In this document: positions 58,505 through 64,000 of the stretch, piece by piece
Numbering within the stretch: the first letter of the stretch is position 1
How the letters are laid out: each line of letters begins with the position of its first letter
NCBI GenBank assembly: GCA_031769625.1
Contig: JAUIMM010000688.1
Span: 129,001-193,000, forward strand
DNA length: 64,000 bases
Reading direction: 5' to 3'
DNA from: Taudactylus pleione
Lineage: Eukaryota > Chordata > Amphibia > Anura > Myobatrachidae
Notes under the pieces: generated by a model
Database searches by the model: none
The model's input: only the letters and a program-made list of their open reading frames with translations
Told to the model about the DNA's origin: nothing
Made by a program: the position numbers and the translations under genes

Positions 58505-58949
58505 GTTATGGAAAAAAACTTACCTTTGTTAACTCTTTCTTCGAACTCCATAGGGTTCACAGGGAGACAATGGGGTGTAAGTGGGACCTTGGAGGACCAG
58601 ACACCAACAGCAAAGATTTTCAATCCAAGGATGCTCCGTTCCTTCCCCCCTATAATCCGCCCACAACCTGAGGGCACTTCAGTTTTGTTAAGCCCAAGGC
58701 AGGAGCAGGACACGAGAGAAGGAAGACTGGTACACTGAGGAAACATACTCTCACACAGAGACGGAAACAAGTGGCCAAAAGAAGAAACCCATAGAAGCCG
58801 GGTGCATCAGGGCGGGTGCCCTGTGGACTTTGAAGAAAAAAAAAAAAAAGAGTAAACCAAGGTAAGTTTTACCATAACTCTCCTTTTCTTCTTCTTCTTC
58901 AGAGTCCATAGGGCTCCACATGGAGACAATGGGGATATCCCAAAGCAGT

Positions 58950-59720
58950 TGTTCAAGAGCGGGAACGCTCCTGAGCTGATGGGAGAACCCTAACCTAAGA
59001 GGCAAATGTATGAAAGGCATTAAACCTAAGAAAGATGTATAGAGACAACCAGGTGGCCACCTTAAATAGCTAGTCAGCTGAGGCACCACGCTGGGCTGCT
59101 CATGAGGGACCCACAGAGCGAGTAGAATAAGCAGATACTGTAGCCTACACAGGAAGGCCCGTCTGCGTGTAAGCCTGTGAGATAGTCTTGCGAATCCATC
59201 TGGCCAGAGTCTGTTTGTTAGCTGGCCATCCCTTCTTGTGGAATCCATATAGGATGAAGAGGGATTCCAATTTCCTGATGGAACTAGTGCGGTCCACATA
59301 GATCTTTAGAGCCCGGACCACATTGAAAGAGGCCTCACCTGCCGAAATGTCTGGTGATTGAAAGGCCGGAACCACAATTTCCTCATTTAGGTGGAAACGA
59401 GAGACCACCTTGGGAAGAAAGCCCAGGCATATTCTAAGAACTGCCCTGTCCCGATGAAAGATTAAAAAGGAGGAGTGACATGAAAGCGCCCCTAAATCTG
59501 ATACCCTATGGGCAGATGTGATAGCTAGAAGAAACAGTCTTCGCAGTGAGCCACTTGACATCCACTGATTCCAGGGGTTCGAATGGAAGTTCTTGAAGTG
59601 CTTGGAGCACCACTGCCAAATCCCATGGAGCCACAGGAGGGACATAGGGAGGCTGTATACAGAGAACACCTTGCAGGAAGGTGTGAACATCTGGTAGAGG
59701 AGTCAGTCTGCGCTGGAACC
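58950..59720 (-). pseudogene. DIRS copy 2 tyrosine recombinase
   Basis: 'LSIWFQRRLTPLPDVHTFLQG' runs into 'WLTAKTVSSS'; after a frameshift near 59530, 'LFLLAITSAHRVSDLGALS', 'FHLNEEIVVPAF', 'IYVDRTSSIRK', 'WPANKQTLARWIRKTISQAY' and then, beyond a stop near 59145, a 'STRSVGPS'-type block. The first catalytic Arg context is HRVSDLG. The gene is broken by the frameshift and stops. Confidence 0.8.
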
Positions 59721-60455
59721 AGATGGATAAAGCAAAGTTTCTTGGAGCACACCATTGGAAATATGTATGCCATATTCTTTGATAAATCCTGGCTGAGGCC
59801 AGTTTATGGGCCCTGAGCATGGTCTGGACCATAAAGCTGGAAAATTCCTTAGCCGTTAGGAGGGATGTCTCAAGAGCCAAGCCGTTGAAAACAGATGGGC
59901 CAGGTCCAGATGTAGACATGGACCCTGAGACAACAGGTCCACCCATAGAGGAAGTTGAAGAGGAACATCTATGGAGAGACTCTGAAGATCGGCGTACCAA
60001 TGGCGTCTGGGCCAGAACTATCAACAGGACTGTGCCCCCTTCCTGCTTGAAGTCCAAATAACTTGAGGAAGCAGGGATATTAGGGGGAAAGAGATATGCC
60101 AAATGGAAGGTCCATTTCACTGACAATGCATCCACAAAGGCTGTACCAGGGTCCCTTATCCTGGTTCCATATACTGGAAGTTTGTTGGTGTGTCTTGAGA
60201 CCATGAGATCCACCAGGCTAAGGACAGGTGAACCTCTGGGAGGAGGTCCAATCGTTGGAGATCGAAGTAAATGGGGTAGGCCGCTCCACCTGGAGAAGAT
60301 CAGGTGTTGTAGGGGCCTGGAGTGAAACTGAGCGAACTCCACCATGTCGATGGTGGACACCATTGATCCAAATGTCTGCATTGCAGCGTGAATTGACACT
60401 CGGCGATTGCGGAGCAGTCTGCGCACTCGGATTAACCACTGCGCACTCGGATTAA
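59720..60455 (-). pseudogene. DIRS copy 2, polymerase C-terminal part and spacer
   Basis: A minus frame open from 60459 to 59506 starts 'LIRVRRLLRNRRVSIHAAMQ', the block that follows the polymerase in copy 1 (there 'HRVSIHSAMQLLGSMVSTF'). RNase H motifs are not clear. The frame's first codons come from the duplicated end of the inserted element. Confidence 0.7.
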
Positions 60456-60748
60456 CCACTTGCCTGGCATGGCCGTATCAGATACGACCATACCAGACTG
60501 GGCTTTCCCTGACATGGTCGTATGTGATATGACCAGTCAGGAAAGCTCTGTGGGCGGCTGCTGGAAAATAATTTTCTAGCAGCCGCCAATCACAGAGTGA
60601 CCTTCTGGTCCCTTTGCACACTTTGTCCCTCCCTGTGGGCCGATCACTGCAGTGATCGCCCAGCCCAGCGCCGACGCACCCAGAGAGGACAGGGCAGAGA
60701 AGGCAGCGCTGGCAGAACTGTCCTTCTCTCCCCCCTCCGGCGAGGGCT

Positions 60749-60780
60749 ATATATATATATATATATAGATAGATAGATAG

Positions 60781-60821
<41 letters not shown>

Positions 60822-60850
60822 TAGATAGATATATCACACACACACACACA
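60749..60850. repeat. (TA)n/(GATA)n/(CA)n microsatellite
   Basis: Alternating TA, GATA and CACA tracts inside the TTAA element. Confidence 0.9.
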
Positions 60851-60927
60851 GCAGCCCCCAGCCAATATTAAGGAAACATCGGCAGCTGTGGCCACAATCG
60901 ATGTTTATCGATGGCCATCACTACTAT

Positions 60928-61506
60928 GGGCCTGATTCAGAGCCGCTCGTAAGTGGCCGCTCGTTCGCTCCGAGCGATGTTTGCCCAACTGCGCATGCGT
61001 ACGGATCGTTATACGCATGCGCGAACCAGTCAGTGCGGCCGAAATTCATGTGCTCGCAAAATAGCGAATGCCTGATAATTTGAGTGACAGGATGAGGCGC
61101 ATGTGGATGGTAACAGGGGAGTGGAGATCTGATCGCAGGCGTGCTTAAAGGTCAAAACGGGCATTTTATGGGTGTGCATAATTAAAACAGCAGCGTCATT
61201 GACCAGGTCACTGGGTTATATTTTAGCCAGAACTGCTTGCAAAATTGTGGTAGCAAAAACCAACCACAAGATTAGCGAGCAGCTCATACCCTGTTCGATG
61301 TACTCGATTAATGTAATAAATAGCGGACATGACATAGGATGCGAGCGGCCAGGGGGCGTAGTTTCCCAAAAAACGACCGCAAGTTTTGTTCGCTCGTTCA
61401 GACCTAGAGGCGTGAACAGACCGCAAACAGCGAACGGTTCATTTGAATAGCCACCCCTATTTTCTGGACGAGCGAGCGCAAATAGCGACCGGCTCTGAAT
61501 CAGGCC
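60928..61506 (+). mobile_element. GGGCCTGATTCAGA-family MITE, copy A
   Basis: Ends GGGCCTGATTCAGAGCCG and complement 'cggctctgaatcaggcc'. 579 bp. Carries 'gcgcatgcgtacgg' near the left end and 'ggtggctattc'-type sequence (complement) near the right. Non-coding. Confidence 0.82.
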
Positions 61507-61615
61507 TTATATACCATAAAAATTGCCATTTTTATGGTATACAGTGTATCAAAATTTTTTTTTTTTTTTTTACAAAATCGTGTTGGATAAGTTTTAAAAA
61601 GCTGTTCCTGACCTA

Positions 61616-62214
61616 GGGCCTGATTCAGAGCCGTTCGCTATTTGCGGTCGTTCGTTCAAAAACAAGGGGTGGCTATTCAAATGATCCATTCGCAAATTGC
61701 AGTCTGTTCACACCTCTAAGTCTGAACGAGCGAGCAAAACATACGCTCGTTTATTTGATAAAAACGCCCCCTGGCCGCTCGCACCATACGTCATGTCCGC
61801 TATTTATTAGATTAATCGAGTACATCGTACAGGGTATGAACTGCTCGCTATTCTTGTGGTTGGTTTTTTCAACCGCTATTTTGCGAGCAGTTCTGAGTTA
61901 AAAAAAACCACTGACGTGGTCAATGACGCTGCTGTATTAATTATGCACTCCCTTAAAACGCCCGTTTTGACCTTTAAGCACGCCTGCGTTCGAATTCCAC
62001 TCCCCCGTTTTCAAGCACCTTCCCCTGTTACCACCCACATACGCCTCATTCTCTCACTCAAAATAGCAGGCACTCGCTATATAGCGTACAAACGATTTTC
62101 GGCCGCACTGACTGGTTCGCGCATGCGTATTACAATCCGTACGCATGCGCAGATGTGCGAACATCGCTCGGAACGAGCGTACTGCCGCTAGCGAGCGGCT
62201 CTGAATGAGGGCCC
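61616..62214 (-). mobile_element. GGGCCTGATTCAGA-family MITE, copy B (inverted)
   Basis: It is the same subfamily as copy A in the opposite orientation, 599 bp. Ends GGGCCTGATTCAGAGCCG and 'cggctctgaatgagggccc'. It lies 109 bp from copy A. Confidence 0.82.
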
Positions 62215-62287
62215 TAATTCAATCATATAAAAAAAAGACAATTTCGGAGTGGTTTTTGGAAAAAGAATTTGTCAGTTAAGTGATTAA

Positions 62288-62830
62288 GGAGATCCTGTCT
62301 GTTAGAAAGATTATCTGTACCTCAGAGTTCAAGAGGCCTCCTAAATGTACCATTCTTTGAGAAGGTGTCAGGGAAGACTTTTACCAGTTGATCAGCCACC
62401 CATGTGTTTACAGGAAGGCAATTGTTACCTGCAGATGGTGGTGAAGAATCTCTGGGGAGCTGACCAACATCAAGAGGTCGTCTTAAGTACGGGAGTAGTC
62501 TGATCCCTTGAAGACGAATGGAGGCCGCCATAACTGCCATGATTTTTTTTCTAAGGACCAGAGGGGCCGTTGAGAGGCAAAACGGTAGGGCCTGAAATTG
62601 ATAATGCTGCTGTAGGATAGCAAACCGGAAATATATTGATGAGAAGGTGCTATAAGTACATGTAGGTAAGCGTCCTGAATGTCCAGAGACACCATAAAAT
62701 CTCCAGGCTCCATAGCTAGGATAATAAAGCGGAGGGTTTCCATACGAAACCTGGGCACCCTAATAAACTTGTTCAGAGATTTGAGGTTAAGGCCGATGAG
62801 ACCCATTAGGCTTCTGAACCAGGATAAGGG
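62288..62830 (-). pseudogene. DIRS copy 2 reverse transcriptase, N-terminal part
   Basis: 'LKSLNKFIRVPRFRMETLRF', 'AMEPGDFMVSLDIQDAYLHV' are clear at 62790-62660. The catalytic YLDD is destroyed by a one-base gain near 62484: the frame reads YLRR while the next frame reads DDLLM. 'TWVADQLVKVF' and downstream blocks continue to the TTAA element. Confidence 0.8.
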
Positions 62831-63229
62831 TAGAATAATAGTCCTTGCCTCGTTATGAGGAGAGGACTGGAATTATTACTGCTGAATTCAGTAAGGACTG
62901 AATGGCTTTTTGGAGCAGCAGGGCCTTGCTTGGGTCCGATGGAGGCCCCGTGCAAAAGAACAGCTGGGGGGTAGCCTTAGGAATAGAGCATATCTGTGGG
63001 AGACCACTTCTCTTACCCAGGCGTCTGATATGATCTGACGCCAAAACTGGCGAATTTAAGAAGTCGGCTGCCCACCCTGGGAGCCCCCAAGGAGAGGCCC
63101 GTCCCTTCAGGATGTAGGCTTGTCCTCAGACAGGGCAGGTGGACCTCTAGTAGCCCAGTCTTGTTTGGCCCTAAGCTTGGAGGCCTTGGCTGCTGCCTGC
63201 TGCCGTGGAAAGGACTGACCCTTAGCTTT

Positions 63230-63880
63230 TCATTGAGGGCGAAAGGACCGAAAGGATGACGTCCGAGGCTTGGTATTATATATAGAGGGCAGGAACGCCG
63301 CCTTGGAAGCTGCCAAAGTAGTCACAATTTTATCTAATTCTAGACCAAATAGAATATCTCCAGAATAAGGAAGGGACTCCAGAGCCCTTTTTGAACCCGA
63401 GTCTGCTATCCAGGAACGGAGCCAAACAATACAGCGAGCCACTACCGAACTGGCAGATATCCTGGAGGCCAGGAGAGTCGTATCCATAGCTGCTTCTCCC
63501 AAGTAGGAGGCTGCATCTCTAATGTGAGATATGCAGTATAGTTGTTCCCTTGAAGCATCAGCGAGGAATGTCTCTTCTAGGGCCTCTGCCCAACTCTCAA
63601 TGGCTTTTGCCACCCAGGCCGTAGCCCTAGCAGGACGAGTAATAACTCCAGTAAGAGAGTATATGGATTCATGCAATGCTTCTATACATCAATCTGTAGT
63701 CTCCGTAAAGGATGTTGCCGTATGGATGGGTAAGGTGGCAGTCTTCACCAGACGTGTTACATGAGAATCCACTGCTGGAGGAACTTCCCATTTAGTGCAA
63801 TCAGTAACTGGAAGGGGGTAAAAGGAACTGAACCACTTTGGAATTTGAAACCTTTTACCGGGCATATTCCACAGCTTCAC
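63230..63880 (-). pseudogene. DIRS copy 2 gag-like ORF1
   Basis: Two minus frames: 63880-63689 ('NMPGKRFQIPKWFSSF', 'VDSHVTRLVKTATLPIH') and 63676-63230 ('RPARATAWVAKAIESWAEAL', 'VWLRSWIADSGSKRALESL', 'FGLELDKIVTTLAASKAAFL'). They match the two halves of copy 1's gag-like gene, again with a break between them. Confidence 0.75.
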
Positions 63881-64000
63881 TCATGTGATCAGAGTGAGGA
63901 AACTCTGGTATGACTGCCTTTTGTCATTTAAAAAGTGTTTGTTTTTTCTTAGGAGCGGGTTCTTCCTCTTCTATTTGTAAAATAAATTTTACAGCTCTCA

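Larger units (their letters stand above)
60456..62283. mobile_element. TTAA-type (piggyBac-like) non-autonomous element
   Basis: It is flanked by TTAA on both sides (60452-60455 and 62284-62287). The ends are CCACTTGCC and, as complement, TCACTTAAC. Removing it and one TTAA rejoins the DIRS frame as 'ISLIRVRRLLRNR'. It is 1828 bp with no transposase; inside are a 15-16-bp hairpin ('cggctgctggaaaat', 'attttctagcagccg', about 60555-60587), a microsatellite, two MITEs and a 14-bp hairpin at 61510-61541. Confidence 0.78.
58505..64000 (-). mobile_element. DIRS retrotransposon, copy 2, runs off the window
   Basis: The left end 'gttatggaaaaaaacttacc' has its complement near 58845-58880 ('ggtaagttttaccataac'), the same internal complementary layout as copy 1. 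Order on -: gag-like (63230-64000), reverse transcriptase (62830-62288 and on past 60455), RNase H, tyrosine recombinase (59700-58950). A TTAA-type element (60456-62283) splits the polymerase region. The right end is outside the window. Confidence 0.83.

Overview
The window looks like a large-genome anuran (frog) chromosome. The evidence is two C2H2 zinc-finger exons of the amphibian multi-finger family, with their acidic linker exons, plus a repeat mix typical of frogs: Harbinger with a Myb-like gene, DIRS, L1, L2, Gypsy, Tc1, hAT and TTAA elements, and many palindromic MITEs. I cannot name the species. Almost every base outside the zinc-finger exons belongs, or appears to belong, to transposable elements.

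Layout. 1-4267: intron and two small exons of a plus-strand zinc-finger gene, with a 5'-truncated L2 LINE split by a Tigger-like MITE and another insert. 4268-11385: an almost complete 7.1-kb Harbinger element carrying an intact four-exon Myb/SANT-like gene on + and a ruined transposase on -; it sits in the zinc-finger gene's intron. 13641-16600: a second copy of the linker-exon region, an L1 fragment, and the finger exon, which has a premature stop. 18560-25465: L1 on -. 27944-31145: 3' half of a Gypsy chromovirus on -. 31146-35655: second L1 on -. 35656-43972: degenerate endogenous retrovirus on - with two LTRs and a tRNA-His primer site; inside it lies a 552-bp MITE built almost wholly of consecutive hairpins. 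43974-49204: DIRS element on -. 49226-50129: solo copy of the retroviral LTR. 50757-51372: minisatellite. 52265-53208: intact eight-finger exon on -. 53458-54991: foldback element split by a solo LTR. 55075-56726: Tc1 element. 57400-58075: second minisatellite. 58505-64000: second DIRS, split by a TTAA-type element that itself holds two MITEs in inverted orientation.

How the parts relate. The real host genes are the two zinc-finger loci. The + strand gene shows the canonical order for this family (DGSSNR exon, acidic linker exon, finger exon) with compatible splice phases; an 11-kb intron has absorbed the Harbinger, L1 and other insertions. The rest is a layered record of insertions. Several can be proved from the sequence: target-site duplications, reading frames restored across an insertion, and one empty site preserved in an internal paralogue. 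All coordinates of old repeats are by eye; repeat family names are by recognised motif, not by database search.
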